This document shows positions 49,596 through 58,962 of a stretch of DNA of 64,000 bases, piece after piece; position 1 is the stretch's first letter, and every line of letters starts with the position of its first letter. The notes under the pieces are model-generated. The model did no database searches. It was not told the origin of the DNA and was given only the letters and a program-made list of their open reading frames with translations. A program made the position numbers and the translations under genes. Source of the DNA: Rhodococcus sp. SMB37 (lineage in GTDB: Bacteria; Actinomycetota; Actinomycetes; Mycobacteriales; Mycobacteriaceae); contig NZ_SLVY01000018.1 in assembly GCF_004345605.1 (NCBI RefSeq), positions 1 to 64,000 on the forward strand, read 5' to 3'.

Positions 49596-50003
49596 ATGGC
49601 GAAGTACCTGCTGCTCAAGCACTACCGAGGCGCACCCGAGTCCGTGAACAACGTCCCGATGGATCAGTGGACCCCGCAGGAGGTCGACGACCACATGAAG
49701 TACATGCAGGATTTCGCGGCGAAACTAGAGAAGACCGGCGAATTCGTCGACGGCCAAGCCCTCGCCCCCGAGGGCACATTCGTCCGATACGACGGGGAAG
49801 GACGACCACCGGCCACCGACGGGCCCTTCGCGGAGACGAAGGATCTCATCGCCGGGTGGATGGTGATCGACGTCGACTCCTACGAGCGCGCCGTCGCCCT
49901 CGCCGGTGAGTTGTCGGCGGCGCCCGGCGCCGGAGGCAGGCCGATCCACGAGTGGCTCGAACTGCGTCCGTTCCTCACCGCACCTCCGACGATCACCGAG
50001 TGA
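49596..50003 (+). CDS. YCII-related DGPF-domain protein
   Basis: 135-residue protein of the YCII superfamily. The family tag DGPFAETKDLIAGWMVIDVD (about 72-91) is intact, with the preceding MKYMQDFAAKLEKTGEFVDG helix. GAGGAGA six bases before ATG 49596 sets the start; the longer frame from 49455 runs through the promoter. DGPF genes are the conserved partners and targets of ECF42 sigma factors; biochemical activity is unknown. The sigma gene begins one base after its stop. Confidence 0.9.
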   Translation: MAKYLLLKHYRGAPESVNNVPMDQWTPQEVDDHMKYMQDFAAKLEKTGEFVDGQALAPEGTFVRYDGEGRPPATDGPFAETKDLIAGWMVIDVDSYERAVALAGELSAAPGAGGRPIHEWLELRPFLTAPPTITE

Positions 50004-50004
50004 C

Positions 50005-51150
50005 ATGGACGAACTGCTGCTGAGGGAGCTGACTCCCGCAGTGATCGGCGTCCTCGTGCATCGCGGAGTCGACTTCGCGACAGCCGAGGACGCCGTGCAG
50101 GAGGCGCTCATCGAGGCGACCCGGACCTGGCCGGATCGTCCACCGGTGGATCCGAAGGGGTGGCTGGTCGCGGTGGCCTGGCGAAAGTTCCTCGACATGT
50201 ACCGCTCCGAGATGGCGCGGAGGGATCGCGAGCAGCGAGTCGAGATCGAGCCCCCACCCGGTGAGACCGAGACCGCCGACGACACGCTGCACCTGTTCCT
50301 GCTGTGTGCTCATCCATCACTGACCCCGACGTCGGCGGTGGCGCTCACGCTGCGCGCCATCGGAGGTCTGACGACCAAGCAGATCGCGTCGGCCTACCTC
50401 GTCCCCGAAGCGACGATGGCACAGCGGATCAGCCGTGCCAAGAAGACCGTCAGCGGTGTGCGATTCGAGGAATCGGGCGATCTGGCAACGGTGCGGCGCG
50501 TGCTCTACCTGGTCTTCAACGAGGGCTACACGGGAGATGTGGATCTGGCTGCCGAAGCGATCCGGCTCACTCGGCAGCTTGCGGACATGAGCGATGAGGA
50601 GGAGACCGCCGGGCTGCTGGCGTTGATGCTGCTGCACCATGCCCGGCGTTCCGCGCGCACACGCGAGGATGGGAGTCTGGTCCCGCTCGCGGAGCAGGAT
50701 CGCTCGCGATGGGACACCTCACTCATCGCCGAAGGGGTCGAGATTCTGCAGGCTGCGTTGGCTCGGGACCGGCTCGGCGAGTTCCAGGCCCAGGCTGCCA
50801 TCGCTGCCCTGCACGCCGACGCGGTGCGTGTCGAAGAAACCGATTGGGTGCAGATCGTCGGTTGGTACGACGAGCTCCTCCGGCTCACCGGAAGCCCGGT
50901 CGTGGCACTCAACCGTGCCGTCGCGGTCGGTGAGGCCGACGGTCCGGTGGCGGGCCTCGCGGCCTTGACCGCGGTGGATCCCGGTCTGCCGCGATACAGC
51001 GCGGCAACAGCGCATCTCCACGAGAAGGCAGGTGATCTCGAGGACGCCGCGCGGATGTATACCGAAGCGGCTCGGTCCGCCCCCAATCTGGCCGAACGTC
51101 ACCATCTCGTGAAGCAGGCGGCAAGGGTGAGTCAGCTGCTGCAGGGGTAA
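50005..51150 (+). CDS. ECF42-type RNA polymerase sigma factor with C-terminal extension
   Basis: 381-residue sigma factor, about twice the size of a plain ECF. Regions 2 and 4 fill the first 170 residues (FATAEDAVQEALIEATRTW, then GLTTKQIASAYLVPEATMAQRISRAKK). The remaining 200 form a helical TPR-like domain (LYLVFNEGYTGDVDLAAEAIRLTRQL, LNRAVAVGEADGPVAGLAAL, HEKAGDLEDAARMYTEAARSA). This is the ECF42 layout, in which the extension replaces an anti-sigma factor and is needed for activity. It is translationally close to the DGPF gene. Confidence 0.9.
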   Translation: MDELLLRELTPAVIGVLVHRGVDFATAEDAVQEALIEATRTWPDRPPVDPKGWLVAVAWRKFLDMYRSEMARRDREQRVEIEPPPGETETADDTLHLFLLCAHPSLTPTSAVALTLRAIGGLTTKQIASAYLVPEATMAQRISRAKKTVSGVRFEESGDLATVRRVLYLVFNEGYTGDVDLAAEAIRLTRQLADMSDEEETAGLLALMLLHHARRSARTREDGSLVPLAEQDRSRWDTSLIAEGVEILQAALARDRLGEFQAQAAIAALHADAVRVEETDWVQIVGWYDELLRLTGSPVVALNRAVAVGEADGPVAGLAALTAVDPGLPRYSAATAHLHEKAGDLEDAARMYTEAARSAPNLAERHHLVKQAARVSQLLQG

Positions 51151-51155
51151 TTGCA

Positions 51156-51171
51156 TGTTTCACGTGAAACG
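51156..51171. promoter_or_regulatory. Distal parS site
   Basis: TGTTTCACGTGAAACG: perfect 14-base core, 15 of 16 consensus bases. It is intergenic, directly behind the ECF42 sigma gene, and about 27 kb from the main cluster on the other side of oriC. Confidence 0.93.
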
Positions 51172-51215
51172 GCGCCCATGTACGACAGTTCGTAGTACCG
51201 ACGTACCCTGGGTTC

Positions 51216-51719
51216 ATGTCCACCGAACGAAGGCTCGTGGCGCATCTGCGCGGCGGCTTCGTCGGGGGCACTTCCGGTGCAGTGAGCATCGCTGCACACG
51301 CGGCGGGCGGGGGAGCGACACCAGGTCAGAGTTCGGCGGTGCTACTCCTTCTGGCGGCTGTCGCCATCGGAGCAGTCGCGGCAGGAACTCGACTTCCCGT
51401 GATCGCGGTCCTCGCTGCGGGCCAGATCCTCGGCCACATCGCACTTGCTCTCGAGTTCGAGCACATGCACGCGCCGAGTCCCGCCATGGTCGCCGCGCAC
51501 CTTGCGGCGGTGGGCGTCGCCGCCTTGTTGATCACCGGCGCCGAGCGGGGCTGCAGCATCGCCCTGGCGGCACTGCATCGCCTCGTCCCACGCGCTTACA
51601 ACGCCCCGCCCGTACGTTCTCACGTCACCCCGTGCGTCGCGCACCGCCCGCACTCACGTCGTGTGCTTCTCCCCGCTGCCGGACTCGGCACGCGAGGTCC
51701 ACCGGTCGTCGTGGCCTGA
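51216..51719 (+). CDS. Small integral membrane protein, unknown function
   Basis: 167-residue protein with about four hydrophobic helices (AVLLLLAAVAIGAVAAG, LPVIAVLAAGQILGHIALAL, VAAHLAAVGVAALLITG). It has a His/Met-containing loop (EFEHMHAPSPAMVAAH) and a basic C-terminus. The start is ATG 51216, 66 bases after the sigma stop. Location before the copper chaperone and DyP genes, plus the His/Met residues, suggests a copper-related role, but no family was recognised with certainty. Confidence 0.7.
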   Translation: MSTERRLVAHLRGGFVGGTSGAVSIAAHAAGGGATPGQSSAVLLLLAAVAIGAVAAGTRLPVIAVLAAGQILGHIALALEFEHMHAPSPAMVAAHLAAVGVAALLITGAERGCSIALAALHRLVPRAYNAPPVRSHVTPCVAHRPHSRRVLLPAAGLGTRGPPVVVA

Positions 51720-51808
51720 TCTCGACCTCGTTCACGAGTCCTTCCCGGGATCGCCGCTGCGCGGCGATCGGCGCCGCCGCATGCCCGGAAACAGCATGGA
51801 GAACCACA

Positions 51809-52327
51809 GTGATCAAGACTTTCAGCACACCGCTACTGCTCACCGCAGCCGCGGTTCTCGTCGCGGGATGCAGTACCGACAGCAACGGCACCGCCGCCGC
51901 AGACTCGCTCGTCGTCTCGTCTTCCTGGGCGAAGGCAGCCGACTCCGGCATGACCGCCGCGTTCGCGGAACTCGAGAACACCGGCGACGAAGACCTGCGC
52001 ATCGTGTCGGCGACGAGCCCCGGCGCGGGTAGCACCGAACTGCACGAGATGGTCGCCGGCGACGGCGGCACGATGGTGATGCGCGAATCCGAATCGGGGT
52101 TCGTCGTCGAGGCCGGCAGTGTGCACAGCCTGGCGCCCGGAGGCGACCACCTCATGCTCATGGACCTGACCGGACCGATTGTCCCCGGAGCGGACGTGAG
52201 CTTCACCCTCACCTTCGACGACGGTTCCACGAAGGACTTCACAGCGCAGGTCCGGGACTTCGCGGGTGCACAGGAGGAATACGCCCCGGGTCACGGAGGT
52301 GGGGAAGGAGGCGACCACAGTGGCTGA
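51809..52327 (+). CDS. PCu(A)C copper chaperone lipoprotein
   Basis: 172-residue lipoprotein: signal helix LLLTAAAVLVAGC with lipobox Cys near residue 20. The PCu(A)C core gives the copper ligands ELHEMVAGDGGTMVMRE and, about 20 residues later, GDHLMLMDL (the H-M...M...H-x-M pattern). The tail is Gly/His-rich ([12 protein letters not shown]). GTG 51809 is supported by GGAGA eight bases upstream. Its 3' end overlaps the DyP gene by eight bases, so the two are coupled. Confidence 0.9.
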   Translation: MIKTFSTPLLLTAAAVLVAGCSTDSNGTAAADSLVVSSSWAKAADSGMTAAFAELENTGDEDLRIVSATSPGAGSTELHEMVAGDGGTMVMRESESGFVVEAGSVHSLAPGGDHLMLMDLTGPIVPGADVSFTLTFDDGSTKDFTAQVRDFAGAQEEYAPGHGGGEGGDHSG

Positions 52328-53492
52328 CTTCAGTCGTCGTCGCCTCCTGGGCGGTGGTGCCGCAGTACTGGGTGCGGTCGGTCTCGGTGCGGCGGGCGCG
52401 GGAGTCGCCGTTGCAACGCGGGTACCCGAGCGGATGGGCGCGAACACCGTCGAACCCCACGGTGTGCACCAGGCGGGAATCGACACCGAGCCGCAGACCT
52501 TCGCCACGTTCGTCGCACTCGACCTGAGACCGGATGTCGATCGAGTCGGTTTGATCGGTGTCATGAAGGTGTGGGCCGAGGACACGCGCCGACTCACCCA
52601 GGGAGTACCTGCACTGGGCGACACCGAACCCGAGCTGGCGGTGGACCCCGCGCGGCTCACCATCACAGTCGGTTACGGAAGTGCCGCGTTCGATGCCTCG
52701 GCCTCGGCCGCTGCGCGACCGACGTGGCTTCGGCCGCTGCCGTCGTTCGACATCGACAGGCTCGAGGACCGATGGTCAGGAGGTGATCTGCTGCTGCAGG
52801 TGTGTGCCGATGACCCGGTGACGGTGTCGCATGCGGTGCGCACGCTCACCAAGAGCGTGCGGTCGCGTGCGTCGGTGAGGTGGGTGCAGCGTGGCTTCCG
52901 GCATGCGGTGGGCACCCGGCCCGACGGACTGACGATGCGCAACCTCATGGGCCAGGTCGACGGCACCGTCAATCCGCAACCGGCGACCCCGGCTTTCGAT
53001 CGCCAGGTCTGGAATGCGGGCGAGCCGGCGTGGCTGGCCGGCGGGACATCACTTGTACTGCGTCGCATCCGCATGGAGCTCGATACGTGGGATGAGCTCG
53101 ACCGTCCAGCGAAAGACCTCGTGATGGGGCGCAGACAATCGGACGGCTCACCGCTGACCGGCACCGCCGAGCACGACGACGCCGACTTCGAGATGGTCGA
53201 CGACCACGGGATTCCGGTGATCCCACCGGAGTCGCATGTCGCTCGGGCCCGGCCGGGCAGTGCGGACGAACAGTTCCTCCGCCGCGCCTACAACTACGAC
53301 GACGACGGTGCAGGTCTGCTGTTCGCCGCGTATCAGGGCGACGTGGATCGACAGTTCGTTCCCGTGCAGACGCGGCTCGCGGAGCACGACGCACTCAACA
53401 CCTGGACCACTCCGGTCGGATCGGCGGTCTTCCTCATACCGCCTGGATATGGGCCCGATGGGTATCCGGGGGATGCGCTCTTGGAGAACTGA
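52320..53492 (+). CDS. Tat-exported DyP-type peroxidase
   Basis: Heme peroxidase of 390 residues. The Tat signal is SRRRLLGGG followed by a hydrophobic stretch. The DyP signature GQVDGTVNP holds the distal aspartate (GxxDG), and the proximal heme histidine is expected in the [11 protein letters not shown] segment. The C-terminal [17 protein letters not shown] and [20 protein letters not shown] motifs are typical of the EfeB/YcdB-like class. GTG 52320 with GAAGGAGG nine bases upstream overlaps the copper chaperone gene. Substrate unknown. Confidence 0.92.
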   Translation: MADFSRRRLLGGGAAVLGAVGLGAAGAGVAVATRVPERMGANTVEPHGVHQAGIDTEPQTFATFVALDLRPDVDRVGLIGVMKVWAEDTRRLTQGVPALGDTEPELAVDPARLTITVGYGSAAFDASASAAARPTWLRPLPSFDIDRLEDRWSGGDLLLQVCADDPVTVSHAVRTLTKSVRSRASVRWVQRGFRHAVGTRPDGLTMRNLMGQVDGTVNPQPATPAFDRQVWNAGEPAWLAGGTSLVLRRIRMELDTWDELDRPAKDLVMGRRQSDGSPLTGTAEHDDADFEMVDDHGIPVIPPESHVARARPGSADEQFLRRAYNYDDDGAGLLFAAYQGDVDRQFVPVQTRLAEHDALNTWTTPVGSAVFLIPPGYGPDGYPGDALLEN

Positions 53493-53536
53493 CCGAATGT
53501 GTGACTCCAGCCCCGCGCAGGGTTAGCCTGATTGAT

Positions 53537-54508
53537 GTGACGTGGATAACACAGGAACGTCAGGGGTTTGCGTCGCTGCGGGAAGGCGGCCTCAACTGGG
53601 ACGCCTTCCCGCTTCGGCTCTTCTCGAAGGGCAACGCCAAGTTCTGGGATCCTCACGACCTCGACTTCTCACGCGACGCCGTGGACTGGGCGGATCTGAA
53701 CTCGGAGCAACAGCGCAGCTCGACGTTCCTCGTTGCGCAGTTCGTTGCCGGTGAGGAGGCCGTCACCCAGGACATCCAGCCGTTCCTGCGTGCGATGGCG
53801 GCCGAGGGCAGGATCGGCGACGAGATGTACCTGACGCAGTTCTGTTTCGAGGAAGCCAAACACATGCAGGTGTTCCGGCTGTGGATGGACGAAGTGGGCC
53901 TCACGTCGGATCTGCATCCGTATGTGGCGGACAATCCGTACTACCGCCAACTCTTCTACGAAGAACTACCGCACTCGCTCCAGGTGCTCGACTCCGATCC
54001 GTCGCCCGCGAACCAGGTGCGGGCGAGCGTCACCTACAACCACGTGATCGAAGGCAGTCTCGCCCTCACCGGCTATTACGCCTGGCAGAAGGTGTGCACG
54101 ACACGGGGAATCCTGCCGGGCATGCAGGAATTGGTGCAGCGCATCGGCGACGACGAACGCCGTCATATGGCGTGGGGGACATTCACGTGCCGACGACACG
54201 TCGCGGCCGACGATTCGAACTGGAACGTGGTGCAGGAGCGGATGAACGAGCTGCTTCCCATGGCCCTCGGGATGATCGGGTGGGTCAACGATCAGTTCGA
54301 CGAACAGCCCTACGGACTCGATCCCGAGGAGTTCGTCGCCTATGCGGCGGACAGGGCACAACGTCGTCTGGGGGCGATCGAATCCGCCCGTGGGCGGCCC
54401 GTCCAGGAGATCGATCTCGACTACACACCGGAGGTTCTCGAGGAGAAGTTCGGTGCGGAGGACGCAGCGGAACTCGCGTCGATCACCGGGAAGGACACGG
54501 CCGAGTAG
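53537..54508 (+). CDS. R2-like ligand-binding oxidase (R2lox)
   Basis: Ferritin-like Mn/Fe oxidase of about 323 residues, related to ribonucleotide reductase R2 but not a reductase subunit. Metal ligands are visible in [30 protein letters not shown] and [11 protein letters not shown]. The valine and tyrosine that form the R2lox ether crosslink have candidates in FVAGEEAV and TYNHVIEG. It is close to M. tuberculosis Rv0233. Start uncertain: GTG 53537 is used; GTG 53501 is in frame and neither has a strong Shine-Dalgarno. Genomes often misname this family as NrdB. Confidence 0.9.
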   Translation: MTWITQERQGFASLREGGLNWDAFPLRLFSKGNAKFWDPHDLDFSRDAVDWADLNSEQQRSSTFLVAQFVAGEEAVTQDIQPFLRAMAAEGRIGDEMYLTQFCFEEAKHMQVFRLWMDEVGLTSDLHPYVADNPYYRQLFYEELPHSLQVLDSDPSPANQVRASVTYNHVIEGSLALTGYYAWQKVCTTRGILPGMQELVQRIGDDERRHMAWGTFTCRRHVAADDSNWNVVQERMNELLPMALGMIGWVNDQFDEQPYGLDPEEFVAYAADRAQRRLGAIESARGRPVQEIDLDYTPEVLEEKFGAEDAAELASITGKDTAE

Positions 54509-54523
54509 TCGGAAACCAGGTGG

Positions 54524-55687
54524 TCAGATCATGAAGGCAAGCACGATGATCACGACGATCAGCGCACCGATCCCGGCCAGCGCGTACGTGGCCGCCGAGA
54601 CCTTCGGGCCGACGGGTGGCTGCGGGATGTCCGCGCCACTCAACGCTTCTTGATCTTCGTCCACCATCTCGGGGGCCGAGGCGCCTCCGGTCGAGGATTT
54701 TCCGTCCGGATGCGAATCGGTGGTGGAGGCAATTGCCACAGGTGGATCTTCCTCCGAATCGGACTCGCCTTCGCGCAGGCGCGCGAAGCCTCCGGTGAGG
54801 ACGTCTGTTCGGTCGTACGACGGCGGTAGACCGATGCGTGCCTTCTTCTCTCGCGCGGGCGTGAAGCCCGTTGCCAGGATCGCGGCGCCGAGTGCAGCGG
54901 TCTGCTCGGGTCCGGGGCCGACCAGGCTCCGAACCATCAGTTTGGTCGCGAGGCTGTTCGCGATGTCCTGAATGTGCGACCGGTCGCGTGCGATGAGCCC
55001 GTCGCCCATGACCACGACGGCATCGAGGTTGTGTGGCATCCATCCGAACGCCCCGAGCGCCGTCGCGAGTTGAGCAGCCGGGGAGGGCGCACCCTTGGCG
55101 GCGACACGGAAGGCTTTTCCCGCGGGCACACCGGAACGAACCAGCGTGACCGTCGATCCGGCGTCGTCCACGTGATAGACACCGATGAGCAGACCTGGGG
55201 TTTCGGAGATTTCCGAGGCGTACCACGTCGCAGCGCCCTGGGCGTCGGAGACGAGGTCGACGTGCCGCAATTCTGCGTAGTCGAGCGCGGCGCGGAGCAC
55301 CGAAACCCTCGCCGGATCCCAATGCGACGGGTAGGTGGCGGTGTAGCCGGGGTGGGTGTCGTGGTCCATGCCCCCGAAGGTGGGGAGCGGGTGACATTCG
55401 TTGAGGAGACAGTGAACCGCGGTCGCCATGGCGTCCTCGGCGCGGTAGACGCGGCCGTCGCTCGCGGCAATTCCCCCGGGATCTCCCACACGGGACAGGA
55501 ACCCGGAGAGTGTGCGTGCCTCGTCGATCGTGCGTGTGGAACCGCCGAGCTGTGAGTTGCCGTCGTGGTCGATGTGCAGGACCGTGTCGCGGGCGATGAC
55601 AACGGGATCCGGGGTGCCGGGCTCGTTGGACGCCACCACGGCTGTGGAGACAATCCTGCCTATCCGAAGCCCTACCCCGATTGCCAT
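54524..55687 (-). CDS. DUF7159-type ASKHA-like protein with C-terminal membrane anchor
   Basis: 387-residue protein. The N-terminus MAIGVGLRIGRIVSTAVV has the strand-turn look of Hsp70/actin-fold ATPases, and later segments (LDAVVVMGDGLIARD, AALGAAILATGFTPA) fit such a fold. The last 110 residues are a charged linker plus one helix (YALAGIGALIVVIIVLAFMI), so the body should be cytoplasmic and tail-anchored. I assign it to the mycobacterial DUF7159 group with moderate certainty; function unknown. It is convergent with the R2lox gene and divergent from the membrane hydrolase. Confidence 0.65.
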   Translation of the reverse strand: MAIGVGLRIGRIVSTAVVASNEPGTPDPVVIARDTVLHIDHDGNSQLGGSTRTIDEARTLSGFLSRVGDPGGIAASDGRVYRAEDAMATAVHCLLNECHPLPTFGGMDHDTHPGYTATYPSHWDPARVSVLRAALDYAELRHVDLVSDAQGAATWYASEISETPGLLIGVYHVDDAGSTVTLVRSGVPAGKAFRVAAKGAPSPAAQLATALGAFGWMPHNLDAVVVMGDGLIARDRSHIQDIANSLATKLMVRSLVGPGPEQTAALGAAILATGFTPAREKKARIGLPPSYDRTDVLTGGFARLREGESDSEEDPPVAIASTTDSHPDGKSSTGGASAPEMVDEDQEALSGADIPQPPVGPKVSAATYALAGIGALIVVIIVLAFMI

Positions 55688-55811
55688 TCAAACCCTCCCT
55701 GTAACGATTCGCTTACATCATGCCCCCAAACACTTCCGGGAGGGCGTGGCACGCCGTAGTGGGGATCACCGTAACCCGCGCCTGCCTCCTGCATCCGCTT
55801 ACACTCCAGCA

Positions 55812-57515
55812 ATGAGATCGCACGATGGGGTATCGGCTGTCGGATCGTTCAGGGAGATGGTTCTTCGCCGTGCATTTCACCCCGTCGGACTTGCGGTCGC
55901 GCTGTTCTTCTTCGCCCAGTCGATGACGCCGTCGCTGCTGCCGCGCGTGTGGTACCTGCAGGGCGTTGCCACGGGGATCTCGGTGGCCACAGGTTACGGA
56001 CTCGGATGCCTCGTCGCCTGGATTCTGCGTAGGTGCGGTGTGCAGCCGCGGTGGTCCGCAACGACACGTCGATACGGATGGTGGGTGCTGGCCGCCGTCG
56101 CGGTCGTCGTGATTCCGGCCTTCCTCGTTCTCGGCTCGTGGTGGCAGCAGATCGTCCGCGAATTGGTCGGTCTCGAACGACTCGAACGCCTTCTGTACCT
56201 GCCTGTTCTGCCCGTCGCTGTGGTGGTGGCACTCGTGTTGATCGCACTGGCACGCGTACTGCGGTTCGGGGTGGTGTGGCTGTCCGCGTTCTCCGCACGA
56301 TTCATGCCCGACGGGGTCGCGAAGGTCGCCGCGATCGTCGTCGTCGTGGTATTGCTCGTCGTGGTTTTCGACCACGGTCTGTACCGAGGAATCCTCTCGG
56401 TCGCAGAGAGTTCCGCAGCTGCATCCGATCACGGGACGGCAGACGGAGTGAATCGACCGGACGCACCCGAGCGGTCTGGTTCACCCGACTCGTTCGAAGA
56501 CTGGGACACACTGGGACGCGAGGGACGAACTTTCGTCGCCGGCGGCCCCACTGCCGACGAGATCGCCGACGCCACCGGCGAACCCGCGCTGACACCGATC
56601 CGCGCGTATGTAGGTAAGGAATCCGCCGACACGGTCGCGGAGGGTGCCGAGAAAGTGGTCGCGGAGCTGGACCGCACGGGTGCGTTCGACCGGTCGGTGG
56701 TGGCGGTGGTGACCACCACCGGACGAGGCTGGGTCAATGAGAATGTCGCAGGTGCACTCGAATTCGTGAGCGGTGGTGATTCGGCGATTGCGGCCATGCA
56801 GTATTCGTTCCTGCCGAGCCCGTTGGCATTCCTTGCTGACCGGGAAACTCCAGAGGATGCCGGACGCGCGTTGTTCGACGCGGTGTACGAGCGGTGGGAC
56901 GACCTGCCCGAGGATACTCGCCCGAAGCTCGTCGTCTTCGGTGAGAGTCTCGGATCATACGGAGGTCAAGCGGCTTTCGCCTCCGGCGATGCGATCGTCG
57001 AACTCACCGACGGTGCGTTGCTCGTGGGCACCCCGAACTTCGCGGAGCCGTGGGGGAGGATCGCCGAGGGGCGCGATGAAGGTTCCTTCGAGCGTCTTCC
57101 TGTCGTCGACGGCGGCCGGAACATCCGGTTCGCGTCCGTTCCGGACGACGCAGATCTTCCCGCCGAGTGGGAGTTTCCGCGTGTGGTGTTCTGGCAGCAT
57201 GCGAGTGACCCGATCACGTGGTGGTCGTTCGACCTGATCCTGCACAAGCCGGACTGGTTGCGGGAACCGCTCGGCCCAGACGTGGATCCCGGGATGCGCT
57301 GGATCCCGTTCGTGACGTTCTGGCAGGTGACGCTGGACATGGTCTTCTCCGCAGAGGTGCCCGACGGACACGGTCATTCGTATGGTGTGGACGCAGTCGA
57401 TCTGTGGGCGGACATTCTGCCTCCGCCGGGGTGGAGCAGTGACGACACCATACGGGTGCAGGAAGCTCTTTCCGGCAGGTCACAGAACGCGGATCTGCAA
57501 GCTACTGCCGAGTAG
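55812..57515 (+). CDS. Membrane alpha/beta-hydrolase family protein
   Basis: 567-residue protein with about four N-terminal helices (to about 200) and a C-terminal extracytoplasmic or cytoplasmic alpha/beta-hydrolase domain. The nucleophile elbow is GESLGSYG (about 377). Other family segments are RGWVNENVAGALEF, MQYSFLPSPLAFLADRE and the terminal VPDGHGHSYG with a candidate catalytic histidine. The arrangement fits the Abhydrolase_9 family of actinobacterial membrane proteins. The start is ATG 55812, without a clear Shine-Dalgarno. Substrate unknown. Confidence 0.85.
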   Translation: MRSHDGVSAVGSFREMVLRRAFHPVGLAVALFFFAQSMTPSLLPRVWYLQGVATGISVATGYGLGCLVAWILRRCGVQPRWSATTRRYGWWVLAAVAVVVIPAFLVLGSWWQQIVRELVGLERLERLLYLPVLPVAVVVALVLIALARVLRFGVVWLSAFSARFMPDGVAKVAAIVVVVVLLVVVFDHGLYRGILSVAESSAAASDHGTADGVNRPDAPERSGSPDSFEDWDTLGREGRTFVAGGPTADEIADATGEPALTPIRAYVGKESADTVAEGAEKVVAELDRTGAFDRSVVAVVTTTGRGWVNENVAGALEFVSGGDSAIAAMQYSFLPSPLAFLADRETPEDAGRALFDAVYERWDDLPEDTRPKLVVFGESLGSYGGQAAFASGDAIVELTDGALLVGTPNFAEPWGRIAEGRDEGSFERLPVVDGGRNIRFASVPDDADLPAEWEFPRVVFWQHASDPITWWSFDLILHKPDWLREPLGPDVDPGMRWIPFVTFWQVTLDMVFSAEVPDGHGHSYGVDAVDLWADILPPPGWSSDDTIRVQEALSGRSQNADLQATAE

Positions 57516-57609
57516 ATACATGTTACATTGCGTACCGCCGTGATGGGCGGCACACATTTCGAGGCACGACCTGTCCGAGACACGGACTTTTCGAGACACG
57601 GAGGAATTC

Positions 57610-58902
57610 ATGGCGGGTCGCACCCGGCGATGGGGGATGACGGCGGGTTTGGCGTCCGCGACGCTGATGGCCGGATTGTTGGTCACCCCGGCGACCGCGA
57701 ACGCAGAAGGAGACTTCTACCAGCCGCCGGAGGTGCTCGGGGGAGCACCGGGCGACCTCATTCGCACCGAATCATCCGATCTCGCGATCCGCGTGCCCAC
57801 GCCCGATGGCGTGTTCCCTGCTCAGGGGACACGGCTGCTCTACCGCAGCAACGACGCCAACGGCGACGCGAACGCCGTGAGCGGCACCTACCTCGAACCT
57901 TCCATGGCGTGGAACGGGCCGGGTGAGCGACCGCTGATCGCGCTGGCACCCGGAACACAGGGCCAGGGCGACCAGTGCGCACCGTCCAAGGCTCTCAACC
58001 ACGTGGTGCAGTACACGCCGCCACTCGATCTCTTCACCGAATACGAACTGATCTCGATCAACGCGATGCTGCTGCAGGGCATCGCCGTGGTGATCACCGA
58101 CTACGACGGTCTGGGCACACCCGGGCACCACACGTACGTCAACCGCGCGGCCGAAGCCCACGCGGTGCTCGATTCCGTCCGCGCCGCCCAGAATCTGCCC
58201 GAGGCCTCCATCTCGGAAGACGGCCCGGTGGGACTCTTCGGCTACTCGCAGGGTGGTGGCGCTGTATCGGCTGCGGCCGAGCTGGCACCCAGCTACGCCC
58301 CCGAACTCGATCTGAAGGGTGCATACGCTGGTGCTCCGCCGGCAGACCTGGTCGCGACGCTCGATCAGATCGACGGCACCGCCCTCACGGGCGCCATCGG
58401 TTACACCACCAACGGTCTGGTGGAGGCCTACCCGAAGCTGGCGGACGTCATCGACGCCGAGATCAACGATCGTGGTCGCGAGATGCTCGCGGCGGTAGCG
58501 AATCAGTGCTTGCCCGAGACCCTGTTCCGTTTCGGTTTCCAGCAAACCAGCGACTACACGCGCACGGGCGAACCGCTCGGCGTGGTGATCGGGCGGATCC
58601 CGGAGGTCCAGGAGGCCATCGCAGAACAGCGAATCGGCTTGCGGGCGCCCCAGATTCCGGTCCTGGTGCAGCACGGCACTCAGGACGACACCGTGCCGTA
58701 CGGCCAGGGTCGGCAGATGGCGTTGGATTGGTGCGCCCAGGGCGCTACGGTGCAGTTCTCCCCGAACAACACTCCGCCGATCCTTCCCGGATTCATCGTC
58801 AACCATGCGCTGCCCATGCTCGGTGGAATGCCCGAGGCCGTGGCGTACATGAATGATCGCTTCGCGGACAAGCCCGCACCGTCCAATTGCGGCGCGTTCT
58901 GA
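57610..58902 (+). CDS. Secreted lipase of the LIP family
   Basis: 430-residue exported hydrolase with a Sec signal (GLASATLMAGLLVTPATANA, cleavage near residue 32). The nucleophile is in GLFGYSQGGGAVSAAA (about 212), the acid in VLVQHGTQDDTVPY and the histidine in VNHALPMLGG. Cysteines (DQCAP, NQCLP, WCAQG, NCGAF) may form disulfides. GGAGG six bases before ATG 57610 sets the start. The family acts on triacylglycerols or other esters; the true substrate is unknown. Confidence 0.9.
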   Translation: MAGRTRRWGMTAGLASATLMAGLLVTPATANAEGDFYQPPEVLGGAPGDLIRTESSDLAIRVPTPDGVFPAQGTRLLYRSNDANGDANAVSGTYLEPSMAWNGPGERPLIALAPGTQGQGDQCAPSKALNHVVQYTPPLDLFTEYELISINAMLLQGIAVVITDYDGLGTPGHHTYVNRAAEAHAVLDSVRAAQNLPEASISEDGPVGLFGYSQGGGAVSAAAELAPSYAPELDLKGAYAGAPPADLVATLDQIDGTALTGAIGYTTNGLVEAYPKLADVIDAEINDRGREMLAAVANQCLPETLFRFGFQQTSDYTRTGEPLGVVIGRIPEVQEAIAEQRIGLRAPQIPVLVQHGTQDDTVPYGQGRQMALDWCAQGATVQFSPNNTPPILPGFIVNHALPMLGGMPEAVAYMNDRFADKPAPSNCGAF

Positions 58903-58920
58903 TCCCGGCACAACCGTAGG

Positions 58921-58953
58921 ATTCGGCCCACACTCCGCGAGTGTGGGCCGAAT
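58921..58953. terminator. Bidirectional terminator between lipase and acyl-CoA dehydrogenase genes
   Basis: Perfect 15-base arms ATTCGGCCCACACTC and its complement with loop CGC, between convergent stops at 58902 and 58963. Confidence 0.88.
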
Positions 58954-58962
58954 TCTGTTCGG

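Noticed and set aside
53537-54508. Ribonucleotide reductase beta subunit (NrdB)
   Set aside because: The motif set and close match to Rv0233 fit R2lox; no nrdE/nrdA gene is nearby.
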